In this document: piece after piece, positions 9,791 to 21,525 of the stretch
Position numbering within the stretch: the stretch's first letter is position 1
Layout of the letters: the number at the start of each line of letters is the position of its first letter
Notes under the pieces: generated by a model
Told to the model about the DNA's origin: nothing
Databases searched by the model: none
The model's input: the letters and a program-made list of their open reading frames with translations, nothing else
Position numbers and translations under genes: made by a program
NCBI GenBank assembly: GCA_037951105.1
Contig: JBAMJV010003816.1
Span: 1 to 64,000 of the forward strand
From: Echinarachnius parma
Lineage: Eukaryota; Echinodermata; Echinoidea; Clypeasteroida; Echinarachniidae
Length of the DNA: 64,000 nt
Direction of reading: 5' to 3'

Positions 9791-10063
9791 CAGGGCTCGA
9801 TCCACACCTGCACTAGCCCCATTGCCCAGGGCAAGTTAAATTATATAGATCTTCCAATTTGGCTGACTGAATGTGCAACTTCTAGTAACATTTATGTTGA
9901 ACTCCAAGAGAAAAATTTGATTCCTTACTTATAAATCTCAGCTAGAAACAAGCGAGAAATGTGCCATGCAAATCGAGCTACCTAGCGGCTAGCGAGATTC
10001 ATTTTTCTTTGGTTTCACGCCTTTTTTTTTGGCAAGTAGAAGAAAAAGTTAGTGTGGAGGCTG
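9791..10063 (+). mobile_element. GGGCAAGT-family element
   Basis: CAGGGCTCGATCCACACCTG at the left; AGTTAGTGTGGAGGCTGAC at the right. The interior is more decayed than in other copies, but the family blocks (ccagggcaagttaaatt, tctcagctagaaacaagcgagaaat) are visible. Confidence 0.75.
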
Positions 10064-11317
10064 ACTTTAAATAATTTGTACTGTTTAATTGGGGCAGCAT
10101 GCCGCATTGCTGTTACTCATGGTGACTCTGATGACACAAAGACATCCTCTTTAATTAACAGCCAACTCATCCTCATACATACTAAATACAAACTGTTTGG
10201 CCTTTTTTAATAGTATCCACACACACACAAACAATTTATTTATAATTTCAATCAGGAATGTATGTTTGCCTTTCAGTTTCTCTGAGATGACGCAAATTAG
10301 GCAAAAGAAAATATATAAAGCATGTTGTACTTAGTTTAGTTTTTTTTTCCAACAGTCAAGTTCAAGCAAGGTTGGATGAAGGGTCAAAAGATCAAGCTTT
10401 CTATTTCTTTAGTCACATTTCGTGACGAGAAACATGTGGACTTAATCGACTTACTCATGAGATGACTAGACACGTCTTTAAGTCTACGACTAGTATTTAT
10501 TGAAAGATCATTCAGGGAGGGGGAAATAAACATTTGTTGACAGTTTCAAATTATTTTGCAAGGACTCAAGTCTCTCAGTGTTCAGTAATTTCTTTAATTC
10601 ACAAGTTCATTCATAAGTTATTAGAAATAATCATTAAAGAGAACCCATGTGTCCCACAGACTATCATAGAAACGCAGTAATATTTTCTGTAAATACTTTC
10701 ATTTTCAACCATTCTATGCAAAGTGAGAATGAGTCACAGGACAAAAACAGTTTTCCCCCATTTTTTTGAGTGACCCGACTGAAGTGTCATTTTCAAACAG
10801 GGGTACAGAATTTTCCATTATTTCTTGAACATTCACATTTATTCATCAAAATTCCACTTTCAAGATGGAAAGTCTTCACTCTTTTTACTAAAATACAAAT
10901 GACCAGCATACAAAATGTGAGAGTGATGATGAGATTGATGTGTTGATGAATGTAAAATCTGAAAAGGCACTTAATTTGTTTTACCCCTTGAAAATATGAA
11001 GATACCCTGTCACATTTTGCATTTCAGAGATTTGTTATGAATTATTCATATTTTAAAATCTGTGCACTGCTGTACTCAAGTAGCAGGCTCCTATTTCAAA
11101 TGTTGAAAAGCGCTCTCAAATACTATGAAAAAGTGTGACAACTGTTCATCATCATTCGTGATTGTTTTATGATGAATAATCTTTATTATTTTCAAGTACT
11201 CAGGCAGATTGAAGAGCTCCGAACTAAATGATGATATACAACATTAATATAGTGTTTAATACAATGTTTATAAGCCTTGAAAAGAATAAGAATAAGAGAG
11301 GGGTATGAACCAAATGC

Positions 11318-11425
11318 CAAAAAGGGCCCCCCCCCCCCTCCATGTGAATTTGCATAGAGTTCAATGCAAAACAAAGTGTCATTTTCATGCTGGCAAGCTT
11401 GAAAAGTAGCCCCCAAAAATGTTAT
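11318..11425 (-). mobile_element. GGGGCTACTTTT-family element, fragment
   Basis: Minus-strand fragment: gccaaaaagggcccc with a 12-C run, then tttgcatagagttcaatgca, catgctggcaagcttgaaaa and GTAGCCCCC. Other members are at 17746, 21380, 28090, 29185 and 62584. The family consensus reads, on the opposite strand, GGGGGCTACTTTTCAAGC, gcctgcatgaaaatagcact, gggctctttttggcatttc and GGGGGCGAATTCGCCCC. Element class is unknown. Confidence 0.7.
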
Positions 11426-12107
11426 TTACATTTTCCCCCTGATTGAATGTAAATAGTAATTTATTCATTGAAATTCCACTTCAGAAATATAGGAAAGCCC
11501 TCTTCAAATTTACTGTCCAGAGACATGACAGATAAAAGCGTATCATTTCAGGACAGGCGCTTTCTATTTCTTTTCCTGTAATCTTACCATGTCACAAAAG
11601 GACTCAATAATTGTCACAATAAACTATTCAGAGATTTGCCATGAATAATGCAAATTACTGATGCATGTAAAATTAAGCGCTTCTCTATCAGCTTTTAAAC
11701 AGAGATATAGATTAATCTTGTTACAATAAATGTTGTTTTTTTTAACTCTCAGGTCAGGCCATTTTTAATGTTTACATTTTTGTTGTTTTTGTTCATGTTG
11801 TATATGTCTAAGTTATGTAGGTAGGTCTTAATTCAATTTTATATATTTGGTGGCAGCATCTAATAAAGCTATTTTGCTCTTTCTAGAGCACTGTCTACTC
11901 ATAATTTGTATTGATCTATTGTTAAATTGTGTATATAATTTTTGTTGTGCTTTGTTAATGTTATTGTATTTTATGAGATTTGATAAATGATCATGCAAAC
12001 TTTGATTCAAATAGCTGACTCAAATTTTACCACAAGCATATATCTTTGGAAGAGCATTGAAAAAAGTTTCTGAGAAGAACGACCATCACTTGGGCATAAT
12101 CCTCATG

Positions 12108-12205
12108 AGTCATTGGTTTAGCAATAGCAATCTAGAGGTCTCGGGTTCTATTCCCGGTTAAGCCATATTTTCAACAATTGATATATATATATTGTCAACC
12201 ATATT
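12108..12205 (+). mobile_element. tRNA-derived SINE-like fragment
   Basis: Contains agcaatctagaggtctcggGTTCTATTCCcgg, matching the RNA polymerase III B-box consensus GGTTCNANNCC. The A-box region (gtcattggtttagcaa) is decayed. The same agcaatc-aggtctcgggttct stretch occurs at 17221 and, inverted, at 48490. An AT-rich tail follows, with atatatatat and tcaacc. It is not a foldable tRNA. Confidence 0.55.
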
Positions 12206-12241
12206 GAGGGGAAATAAGACTGCTCATTATGAAGCTAGTCA

Positions 12242-12352
12242 CTTAACCTGTTCCCTTCGAGTTTCCAAAGTCCCCATAGACTTTGTACACAACCCACCGG
12301 TTCCTGTAGTCAAGGGGGGGGGGGGGGGCGGTAAGTCTTAATCAGGTTAAGG
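12242..12352 (+). mobile_element. TTAA-8-like element with poly-G insertion
   Basis: cTTAACCTGTTCCCTTCGAG at the left and atcaggTTAAGG at the right. It shares ccccatagactttgtaca with the copy at 52999 and acccaccggttcc with those at 6521 and 6668. A run of 15 G sits near its right end (12314-12328). Confidence 0.5.
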
Positions 12353-12462
12353 AACCCGTCACTAGACGCTCAAACGCGACTGGTCAAAATCGATGTTGTT
12401 TTCTTTTTTCTTTTTTCTTCTTCTTCAGACTTCTGGGACAAAAACATCATCGAAAAATCACT

Positions 12463-12560
12463 CACACATTACTTTGTTGACATATCAGATCACACCAATT
12501 ATTTGAATTAATCACTCATCACTTGTTGCACTTTTCAACAACGTTACTAGATCCCTTTAA
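12463..12560 (+). mobile_element. TTAA-1 element, 5-prime truncated
   Basis: Only the right third is present: cacattactttgttgacata, actcatcacttgttgcactt, then GTTACTAGATCCCTTTAA. The left part is missing and replaced by unrelated pyrimidine-rich sequence. Confidence 0.75.
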
Positions 12561-13242
12561 GACTTGTCCACATTATAACATGCATTTATTCATTAAAATT
12601 CCTCTCTCGAAATTGAAAGCTTTCCACTATATTAACCCCGTCCATTAGCATCTGAAATTTGAGAAACAAGTGATGAAAATGGATTGAAAATGTACTTTCC
12701 ATTCCTTTCTGTCCTTGTATGTTTGCTACCCGGTCGCTGCACCCGTCAAATTGTCAAGATTTTAATGAATAATTTATAAATCTGTGCAGTGCTACTCTTT
12801 CCATTTTGTATATTTTCAACATATGGTAGAACATATGGTACATGTATGTAGCTGAGTTGTTCTCATATCCATGAACCATATTTAGAATGTTAATAATACC
12901 AAATAATGAGTTATTCTGTCTTAAATTGCCTTATTGATGGGAGGGAAGGGGGTAAGAAGAGAAAAGGGTTTGACTTTTGTTTTAATAGAAAGGTAGTAAA
13001 TCTATACAAACAAAAAAACATCTGGAGAAGAGTACAAACTCTTAAACAAATTATGAATAAAATACTCAATTTATATGATTGATCTTCATGGATCAAGCAC
13101 ATTTGCTGCCTCCATGTTACCCTATTCATCAGGCACACTCATAATCTACATAATGGTGTGCACTCTCTACTCCCTTGGGAGCAATGCATTCTGGCAGACC
13201 TACAGTAAGGCACACACCACTACTGCTCATACTGCCGCTTCG

Positions 13243-13450
13243 AGGGATCTAGTAACATTGTCAAAATAAAAACAAAAACTTACTTTCACTTGCATTTTCA
13301 CTCATTACTTGGTCATGATATGACATTCACTTGCCCTGAAATTTGCACACATTATTCAGTGGACATATCAAATCAAATCACATAAATATGCATTTGATCA
13401 ACCATTTGCACATTTGTGCACATGTCAACAAAGTTACTGGATCTCTTTAA
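13243..13450 (+). mobile_element. TTAA-1 element, internally deleted
   Basis: Left end GAGGGATCTAGTAACATTGTC (the TTAA itself is lost), right end GTTACTGGATCTCTTTAA. At about 208 bp it lacks the central block from caaatcc to gtgtacaaag seen in full copies. Confidence 0.8.
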
Positions 13451-13786
13451 GTTTTATGATGTAGTACTTCTCCCAAATATGATCTATAGACCTATATGTT
13501 CAATTACTATACAGCTAATTCAATTTATTACAGATCACTTAATTGGCCACAGGTCAGATCTAAAATCTAGAGTTAAAAAATGGGACTAGGTCCAACAATA
13601 ACAGACACAGCTCTGTCCAAGATTTTCATTTGATTTTATTATCGGATTAATACAAATGATTGGCAGTTTTATGTGCCCTATCAACCAAGTGCAGTTAATT
13701 GAAGCAGACATCATGCAGGGCAGACCAGAATAAAACTGGGTTGGATGGTAGGATGCTGTGCTGTAGCCAAGGTTGACCATAATTAT

Positions 13787-14280
13787 AATACGCCTCCATA
13801 TTAATTTTCTTCTACTGACCTGTCAGGCAAGTAGGAATCATGAATGTGCACATTTGACTTGCCCCAGTAGAAAATGTACTTGCCCCAACAGGAAATGTAC
13901 TTGCCCCCCCCCCCAAAAAAAAAAAAAAACACAACAACAAACAACAAACAAAAAACAAACAAACAAAACAAAACAAGGTGAAACAAATAATTTCCTGCTT
14001 GCTTCTACATGAAATTAACAATAAGGAATTACAGAATTTCTTCTCTCATATCTTACCTGCCCAAACAGAAAACGTACTTGCCCCCCCCCCCCCCAAACAA
14101 ACAAAAACAAAAAGACCCAAAAAAAGAAAAGTGAAACAAATAATGTCCTGCTCGCATCTAGGTGAGATTAACAAGTAAGGAATTAGATTTCTTCTCTCAT
14201 AGTTGGAACAGAATTGGTTGTTGCCCCGCCCGATCGGGCAAGCAAACTCGACCATCTTAACATTGTACTTGCAAATATTT
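13787..14280 (-). mobile_element. GGGCAAGT-family element with internal duplication
   Basis: Starts cgcctccatattaattttct and ends with a gcccgatcgggcaagcaaac block. The segment aaacgtacttgcccc(n), A/C-rich run, gtgaaacaaataatttcctg, cttgcttctacatgaaatta is present twice in tandem (about 13870-14040 and 14060-14200). The homopolymer C and A runs make the long open frames on both strands artefacts. Confidence 0.75.
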
Positions 14281-14289
14281 AATCCTAGC

Positions 14290-14735
14290 ATTTAATTACG
14301 ATCAAGTTCACCTTTAAAAAATGATAGATTTACAAAACAGCATATATATCATAATCTAAAGATTTGAATACAAGGCTGTACAAATTGTGTGAAATATCGT
14401 TGGTAGTACTGTTCATCATGATTTTGCTATTAAATTAATGTGCCAGTGCAAAAAAAAAATGCAGATCACATTGCCGAGGGAAAATTGCTTTGAAATATTT
14501 AGCTAGCATTTGTACAATCAAGTTCACCCCAAAAATATAGTAATTTTACAAACAAAGATGTATAAAACAGCACAAACTAAAGATTTTAATAAAAGACTAC
14601 AGAAGTAGTCTGAAATATCATTGCCACCGTTCATCATGATTTTGCTAATGTAAATGAATGTACCAATTGATGCAATTTTAACGCAGATCACATTGCAAAG
14701 GAAGAATTGCTTTGAAATTGTCGAGCAAATCAAGA
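14290..14735 (+). repeat. Tandem duplication, ~225-bp unit
   Basis: Two diverged copies share atcaagttcacc, tttacaaa-ca, taaagattt-aata-aag, tcatcatgattttgct, gcagatcacattgc and aattgctttgaaat. They start near 14290 and 14510. No function is recognised. Confidence 0.75.
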
Positions 14736-14848
14736 AAACGTGAACTCAACTGATATGTGGACACACAGACATTGCGGAAACTTGGTCTGCAAACACAGAT
14801 GTGTAGAAATGCACTTTGTGTTTCACACCATCTGAAGGTGCGGAACGC

Positions 14849-15221
14849 TTAAAGGGTGTAGTAACTTTGTGCACAAACTGACAAAGGGTTGATAAAATGT
14901 GTAATTTATGCGTTCTGATATTATGTCCACTGAGTGATGTGTACAAAGTTCCATGGTAAATGAATGTCCTACAACTGAGTAATGAGTGAAAATGCAAAGT
15001 GATATCTGCTATTACTCACTGCACTAAACTTGTACATAGTTGAATATCTACATGGGAGACTTTCAAATCCGAACACTTTAATCATAAAAATCTTAAAAAC
15101 GGAAAAGGAAATTTCGGAAAACCAAACCTGTTCCATACTTCTATTACAAGAAGCTACATGTATGTAAGAACCAAGTGCTATCAGTTGTGTAGATTTTGAC
15201 AATGTTACTAGATCCCTTTAA
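14849..15221 (-). mobile_element. TTAA-1 element
   Basis: TTAAAGGGTGTAGTAACTTTG at the left, AATGTTACTAGATCCCTTTAA at the right, reverse orientation relative to 4166. About 373 bp. The left terminus has drifted from GGGATCTAG to GGGTGTAG. Confidence 0.9.
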
Positions 15222-16072
15222 CCGTACTGTCTTGATTTGTAGCATGGCCAACAGTGCTTGACAAAGTGGTTCGATAGAACCCATAACCCCTTGCAGACTT
15301 TTCTAAAGTAATTTTTTTTTTCAGTACACTCCTGCCCACCAAGGTACATTGTAAAGGTAAAATCAAAGACAGAAAGTCAACACAGACAGACATGATAAAT
15401 TCATAAGAAATGTTCCAGGCCTTGATATGAAGTTGTTTTCCCTGTGAAATCAAGCAAAAATAGTATGGCACATCACAATTTGCTGTAAACTGTCTTGCAA
15501 GCTTCAAATAATTTCTTCAATATAAATGTATTGTTAGTACTTTTTTAACTGATCATTTCTTACAATAGAAATATATGAACTTAAAAATCATCACTTTTGT
15601 CTGTACGCAATGGGTGTCAGTCCTCACATCTCACCGCAAATTCAGTTATTTACATACCCTTCAAAATCCAAAAATATATATATTTTGTAATATGTTAGAC
15701 AGTTAGTCATTTCTTAAGTGATAATTCCTTTTTTGTTAATACTTTTACAAAAATATAACATTGGATCTACATAATTTCTATAAATTCACATAAATTCAAA
15801 GTCTCCTTATTAATCATGAACTCTTTTCAAGGGGCATACACATTTTTTTGAAGCTATATATGGCTTTCACAGGTTATTCCCTGAATAAAAATGTGTCCAT
15901 TTTTGTATTGTTTTAATTCTTGAATAAATGACTACATATTATATACCTTCTTTCCTAAAAAAAAAAAAAACAAACAAACAAACACACCTTCTATAAAATA
16001 TAATCCTTTAAAAAATATATATCCATTATTAAACTAAATGAAGTTGAGCCTTATAACAGCAGTACTAGCATC
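15222..16072. other. No feature recognised
   Basis: About 850 bp of AT-rich sequence with a short A run near 15957-15970 and a caaacaaacaaac run. No supported reading frame, TIR pair or RNA motif. Confidence 0.55.
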
Positions 16073-16294
16073 TGTGACCAGCTATAGCAAACCCGGCACT
16101 TGTTCGGTAAAAATCAAAATGCAAATTTGTACACCATAAGAAAAGCCTCATCACAAGCTTTCATTTGATGCTTTGTTCTAACTAATTGGTCAATAATTGG
16201 CGAAGATATGATTGTTTCAATTTTACAATCATAGGTCTTTTACACACATTGTGAATTACCGACAAGTGCTGGGGTTTTGCTATAGCCGGTAACA
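16073..16294 (+). mobile_element. GCTATAGC TIR element, copy 1
   Basis: TGTGACCAGCTATAGCAAACC with cggcacttg at the left; caagtgctg, then GGTTTTGCTATAGCCGGTAACA at the right, inverse over ~35 bp. The interior (ctaactaattggtcaataat, aagatatgattgtttcaatt) matches the copy at 38243-38463 along its length. About 222 bp, no coding capacity, transposase class unknown. Confidence 0.9.
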
Positions 16295-16539
16295 TATGAG
16301 TAAAAGTAGAAAGTTACGATCTGTTGAAGAAAACGATTCGGATAAATGACAAGGTGACAAGGAATGTTGCCAAATCTAAACTCTTGCATCAAAAGCGGAC
16401 AAAACGGAAGTGCCTGAAAACGGAAATCTGCTTTTGGCGATGACATCAGCCAAGCAGGGTCCCTGGTGGCTCGAAGCCCTTTCACATCTAAAATAGTCAC
16501 CTTGCTTGAAAAAGTTCTCTATGTACCATCGTCATTTTA

Positions 16540-16605
16540 GCCTGTGAAGAAAATTCTGCTAGGATCTATATTAAATTGATTTCAGTTTTCAGCAGTATTT
16601 TGCAT
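16540..16605 (+). repeat. Fragment related to the hammerhead-like region at 53.7 kb
   Basis: gaagaaaattctgctaggat and cagttttcagcagtattttg match the two ends of the sequence at 53720-53822. The GAAAGCTAGG segment is missing here. Likely a decayed copy of the same repeat. Confidence 0.5.
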
Positions 16606-16673
16606 CAGTTGCTTTAAAAAAATTAACCGTTCTGTGCGCTTGATAATATCAGGATTATGTTTTTGTTGTTAAC

Positions 16674-17147
16674 TAAAACCCTGTCTTAACTGGGAGAAAT
16701 AAACCTTACCTCGATGTTACCCGAGCGACATGTGGATAAGAAACAGTTGGGGTTCTGGTTGTAAAACATGCGGCGAGCCTTCGGCCGCAGTCTTAACCAG
16801 GCATCCTCAAAATCCTCACTCGGGTAGGTTACCATAACAACCGCACCTCCCTCATCACGCGATCAGCTGGCGCAACACGGGAGTTTTTTTGTTTTTTTTC
16901 ACGGCCATGACGTCATCCACCCGGGTAACGTTCCGCGCGCGTCTTAATATGCCGTTTATCAGGATGTCGTCCAGACGTTACCGCGCTATCACCCTGACCC
17001 GACTAGGGTGAAACTCACCCCGATGCCGTCCGGATGTCGTCCTGATGTTATCCCGATTGGAGCGTCTTAATCGGAACGGTGTAGGATCTCATCCAGATAA
17101 CATCAGGACGTTACCACGACTATTTTTTTTGGTTAAGACGGGGTTTA
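16674..17147 (+). mobile_element. GC-rich TIR element (TAAAACCC type)
   Basis: TAAAACCCTGTCTTAAC at the left and GGTTAAGACGGGGTTTA at the right are inverse except for one indel and one change. The interior is much more GC-rich than its surroundings and holds several inverted words: gtcctgatgttatcc against agataacatcaggac, and ttacccgagcg against cactcgggta. About 474 bp. Only one copy lies in the window, so the family assignment rests on the TIR alone. Confidence 0.7.
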
Positions 17148-17190
17148 ATATATTTACCAAGGATTTCAGGGATGAACTAACCGTAACAGG

Positions 17191-17335
17191 AGCTTTCTAC
17201 TAGCTCAGTCGGTAGAGCACAGCAATCCGGAGGTCTCGGGTTCTAACCCCGCGGAAGCCCTTTTTTCTTTGCTTATATTTCTGGTCAGTTTCCCTATAGA
17301 TGTTTTTTAATATAATATATATATCAACCAGTCAG
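17191..17335 (+). mobile_element. SINE with tRNA-derived head
   Basis: TAGCTCAGTCGG (17211-17222) fits the polymerase III A-box TRGCNNAGYNGG, and GGTTCTAACCC fits the B-box. The anticodon and acceptor stems do not pair, so it is not a working tRNA. The body after the head (tttctttgcttatatttctg, then gtcagtttccctatagatg) matches the inverted tRNA-like segment inside the element at 48381-48613, which defines a family of a tRNA head plus a unique body. Confidence 0.75.
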
Positions 17336-17745
17336 CATTATTAGCTTTTTCTTCATGGTAAGTATCCATGTCAGGCAAGTGAAATAGTATTATAGAAACT
17401 TATCAAATTTCGGTGGACGAAAACCAGAATCGGGTTACCCTTAGAAAGAAAACAAAATAATACAATATTGTACAAGTAGTTGAGCAATTCAACTCATATT
17501 AATTCAACTTTGGTGGCCTGAGGCTAAAACCCTAATATATGAGTCCTGGGCAAGCTCTGAGTGTTAATTTGTTGCAAGGTCCTAAATTATAAGTTCCCAA
17601 CAAGCACTTCCAAAAGACTAAAAATGGAAACTTTCTTTCGATGATGACATCACCTCCCTAGTCCTCCCCGTGGTGTCCCAAGTTACTAGAAGCCCTTTCA
17701 CATTTACGCTTGAATAGTCCAGCAGGGAAAACAAAATTTTAATTT

Positions 17746-17885
17746 TTTTTTCGGGGGCTTCTTTTTAATCTCGCCTGCATGAAAATAGCACTCTTAAATT
17801 TGTTTCAAGTATTTAACTCTATGAGGCAAATTTGGGGGGGCTCTTTTACAATTTTATTTTCGGGGGCTAAATCGTCATGAGTCCC
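17746..17885 (+). mobile_element. GGGGCTACTTTT-family element
   Basis: Plus-strand copy: TTTTCGGGGGCTTCTTTTTA, gcctgcatgaaaatagcact, a tttggggggg-ctctttt block, then tattttcgggggctaaatcg. The last part lacks the CGAATTCGCCCC palindrome seen in better copies. Confidence 0.7.
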
Positions 17886-18320
17886 TTGAACTTTTTTTCA
17901 CTGTAGTCCAGGTTGGACATACCGGTAGAGCCATATTGATCGATGGGTAGAGCGCTATCATTGAATTAACAAAATATCCGGCCTTAAGAGGGCGACAAAC
18001 TATATAAACAAAACTCCTTACCGATCCTGGCGCTCGCCAGATCACTGCTGTTGGCACAGAATACTCTCATTGCGCGATCTAGCGTGCTAAAAGCGTAGGG
18101 GGAAAGACTAAGTTCTGGTAAGTCTAAACTAGACTAATTTACACTGGATGTGTATGGAAAGGCACAACTGCTGAAAGGTTTAAAAGGTTGTCATGCGTGG
18201 GGGTTGTAGTTTTAAACATCTATATCCAAACCTATCAAAATTGCTCGTTTGTGAGCACTACATAACGCTGAGCCAGCGAGTATTTTGCACCGTGTGATCA
18301 TGTGAGTGTGAAAATAACAT
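17886..18320. other. No gene; short tRNA-like word
   Basis: gatgggtagagcgctat near 17940 resembles a tRNA D-arm, but no B-box follows at the right spacing. Otherwise no recognised content. Confidence 0.4.
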
Positions 18321-18324
18321 ACAT

Positions 18325-19330
18325 GTAGTATGTAACATCCTGCCATAGCGTCAGACTCCTGAAGACAGAATTGGGTTAATTGGCGAGAAATGGGGAAAAC
18401 TCCCGTACAAAGGGAACAATCGGACTCCAGTGCTACAGTACTCCAAAACCATGAGATTCAATCAGGTGTGCTTGTACCACATGAATTCATTGCCCCACGA
18501 GAATAAAAATGTATTGTGTGTTAAATTGTAACCAAAATGAAAATAAGTTAAGAACAGGTAGACTGCCCCTCATAGCAATTCCTAAAATTTGATTCCTCTT
18601 CTTTTTTTTTTCTCTTTTTTTTTTTTTTAGGTTGCACTTAGCTTAACTTTATATTAACGAACCTGAGTCTATGAAATGTTGGTCCCCAAAACCTGTGAGT
18701 GTGGAGTACATGAATGTAAAATCCTGCCATAGCGTCAGACTCCTGAAGACAGAATTGGGTTAATTGGCGAGAAAAGGGGACTACTCCCATACCAAGGGAA
18801 CAACCAGACTCCAGAGCAACTCCACAATCATGACATTCAATCAGGTGGACTTGTACCACATGAATTCATTGCCCCACGAGAATCAACATTCATTGCACGT
18901 TACAAAATTGAAAATACAATGTAATTGTTAAGAACAGGTAGACTGCCACATCATGGTAATTCCTAATTTTGTATTCACCTTTTTTCTTCTTCTTTCCTTC
19001 TTTTTTTAAGTAGCAAATGGCTATCATATTTATTTCACAGGACAATGCAAAGAATGAATTAAATGAATGAATAATTTTGTATAAATTTCTCTTTTTTTCT
19101 TCTTCTTTCTTTCTTTTTTGAGGTTTCGATTGGCTATTGTCTTTATATCAAGGGGCCCTGCATCTATGACATGTTGGTCCTCCCAAAACCTGTGAGTGTG
19201 AAGTACATGTCTGTAACATCCTGGCCATAGCAACAGACTCATGAAGATGTTGGTCCTCCCAAAACCTGTGAGTGTGAAGTACATGTCTGTAACATCCTGG
19301 CCATAGCAACAGACTCATGAAGAGAGAATC
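18325..19330 (+). repeat. Tandem array of ~385-bp units
   Basis: Units start at atgtaacatcctgccatagc (about 18330, 18715, 19205 and, after a 75-bp local duplication, 19280). Each contains gtcagactcctgaagacaga, attgggttaattggcgagaa, accacatgaattcattgccc, taagaacaggtagactgcc and a long pyrimidine tract ending in AG. A decayed tail continues to about 19740. No coding frame is conserved between units. Confidence 0.85.
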
Positions 19331-19793
19331 AGGTTAATTGGCTAGAAATTGGGAAACTAACAAGGGAACCATCAGACTCCGCGATCACAATACTCAGGTG
19401 TATACATATGAATGCAGTTATTCAGTTAACTTCTTCCAAGCCCTGGCATTCCAGTGGTTGCAATTTCCTTACTTTGTTACATTTATCTTGTATATTTGAT
19501 TTGCCGAATAAAATGATAATAAATAATAATAATAATGCCCCATGAGTCACAAAATCATATCATAAGAAAAAAATAAAACAATAAAATGTAATTGTTGAGA
19601 ACAGGTAGACTACATGTAGCCCTAGGGGTAATTCCTCATATTTGATTCCCCTTTTATGAATTTGTGACTACCCATCTGGTAATTGCTAATATTTCATTCC
19701 ATCTTTTTTTTTTTCTTCATTAGACGTTGGCAAATGGCTATTGTCTGAGACATATATGCTTTTGAAATGACTCACTGTCTTGGGGTCTAGCTA

Positions 19794-20157
19794 TTAAAGG
19801 GACTAAGTAACATTGTCCAAATCCTCCAAAAAAAAATTTCATTCTAGCCGTCGTATTAACAATAAAATCATGGGACAGGTTTCGGTTTTTCAAATTTCCC
19901 TTTCGTTACAAAGATATGTACGATCGAAGCATTCAGATAAGAAAAACTCCCGGCGAGTTTTTCTGCTGTGTACAAAGTGAGTGCAGTGAGTTATTGAATA
20001 TCACTTTGCATTTCGCTCATTACTTGGCCATGCAATGTCCATTTGACTTGAAATTTTCACACAATACCCTGTGGACATATGAGATAACAATAATATACAT
20101 TGCATCAACCATTCATCACTTTTTTCACATGTCAACAAAGTTACTAGATCCCTTTAA
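19794..20157 (+). mobile_element. TTAA-1 element
   Basis: TTAAAGGGACTAAGTAACATT at the left, AAAGTTACTAGATCCCTTTAA at the right; 364 bp. It carries the extra block gaaaaactcccggcgagttttt, itself a short inverted repeat, also seen in the copy at 22513, so these two form a subfamily. Confidence 0.92.
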
Positions 20158-21375
20158 AAGATGGAGTTAAACAAATATATATATAGTTGGTTGACATTAC
20201 TGAAGTCTAGACCTGTCTATACAGGCACAGAGTACAATGTACACAATTGAAAGTGAAACTACCTTGTTAAGTCCTTTTGTAATTTAACTATTTAAAATAC
20301 CCTTTTTTAAAAAGAAACTTGGCCCTCAGCAGTACTTCCCAGAAACCCATTTTTCATCAGTAATTTTCAAAAGATACAGAGACATTTCAAGCAACCACTT
20401 GTATACAACTTGCATTAACTAGCATTACGTTGAAGGTGCTTTAGATTCTTTAGAATCTAGAATTATTATATTGAATACATCATGGTGCAAACGTCCATTA
20501 TCAAACGGCGCTCTTCGATGGCAAACAATGCATAACAATGCATCAAAGTCACTTCTTCCCACCAATTCATTGTGACTCACCCCAGTTTGTTGGTTAACTA
20601 CTCAAGTGATTCCCAGAAGGCTAGCTCCACCCAAAGTTTCTTCAAATTTGGATTGACCTTACCTCCACGAAAGCAGGATCTAGCAAATCCCTTCCTCAAA
20701 TTTAAATGGCACAGATATTTAAGCCAGGGCCCAGGGAACCAATTACGGTCCAGCGACATTTTCCGTGGTTATTGTTAGGATCATTGGCTGTAACTCAACG
20801 ATGTTAATACGCTAGAAAAATATTTTAAAACCACAAAGAAGCATTTTTATTATTAAAATGATCGTGCAAATTGTACATACTGTACTATTTCTTCACCATG
20901 TACTTTTCAAGAAAAGTTAAAGAAAAGTGTTGGTGAGGTCATGTATCCATGGGCAAACATTCTTTGAGCATTAAACAATCTGATATTTCTCAAGACATAC
21001 AAAAGCAGCAATATGTGGTCATTTTACAAGGTGACTGCCTTACAGCCATCATACACAACAATGTTCAAAATATTCCACCTATTTTAATGGACAGTTTTGG
21101 GTAACCCCCGATGGACCGAATATCAGCCGAATTCTTGACATCTCGTTCCCTCGGCTTGTAAAAACACATGTAATGGGTTTCACTGGGAAATGCTCGGGGC
21201 TATTTGGGACGAGAAACCGAGATTCTGAAAATAGAGCGTCCTGTCGGAAAAGGCCGGGTCGCTTTTCTACGTGTCCAGTCAATGGTGTAGCCCTGGTCAA
21301 CTCAAAACAGGAAAGGGGAACAGTGTGCAGGGTTCTTTGGCTAAAATGGCACATCAGATCAGGGAATAAATTAAC
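20158..21375. other. No gene or element recognised
   Basis: About 1.2 kb without a supported feature. The minus-strand frame starting at 21576 (165 codons, the longest in the window) covers part of this and the repeat at 21380-21525. It matches no family I know and has no neighbouring exons. Confidence 0.5.
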
Positions 21376-21379
21376 ATTT

Positions 21380-21525
21380 ATATTTCGGGGGTACTTTTCA
21401 AGCTTGCCTGCATGAAAATAACAATCAAAAAAATTTAATTTGCATTGAACTCTATGCAAACTTTCAATTTTAACGATTTTCAGGGGGCTCTTTTTAGCAT
21501 TTCGGGGGCGAATTCGCCCCGAGCC
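21380..21525 (+). mobile_element. GGGGCTACTTTT-family element, well preserved
   Basis: Reads TTTCGGGGGTACTTTTCAAG, cttgcctgcatgaaaataac, ttgcattgaactctatgcaa, cagggggctctttttagcat, then TTCGGGGGCGAATTCGCCCC with gagcccc. The terminal GGGGGCGAATTCGCCCC is nearly palindromic. Confidence 0.75.

Larger units (their letters stand above)
10820..12790 (+). repeat. Diverged duplicated unit (three copies)
   Basis: A block starting attcat-aaaattccact-tc and continuing through gaaagtc-tca and atgaat-atttat-aaatctgtgca occurs near 10830-11070, 11460-11690 and 12590-12790. Copies are heavily diverged, and other elements (11318, 12108, 12242, 12463) lie between them. No function is recognised. Confidence 0.5.

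Noticed and set aside
13773..14291. Overlapping frames on both strands around 13.8-14.3 kb
   Set aside because: They read homopolymer C/A tracts inside a GGGCAAGT-family element.
17191..17262. Functional tRNA gene
   Set aside because: A- and B-boxes match, but the anticodon and acceptor stems do not pair, and the downstream body is shared with another repeat copy; it is a SINE head.
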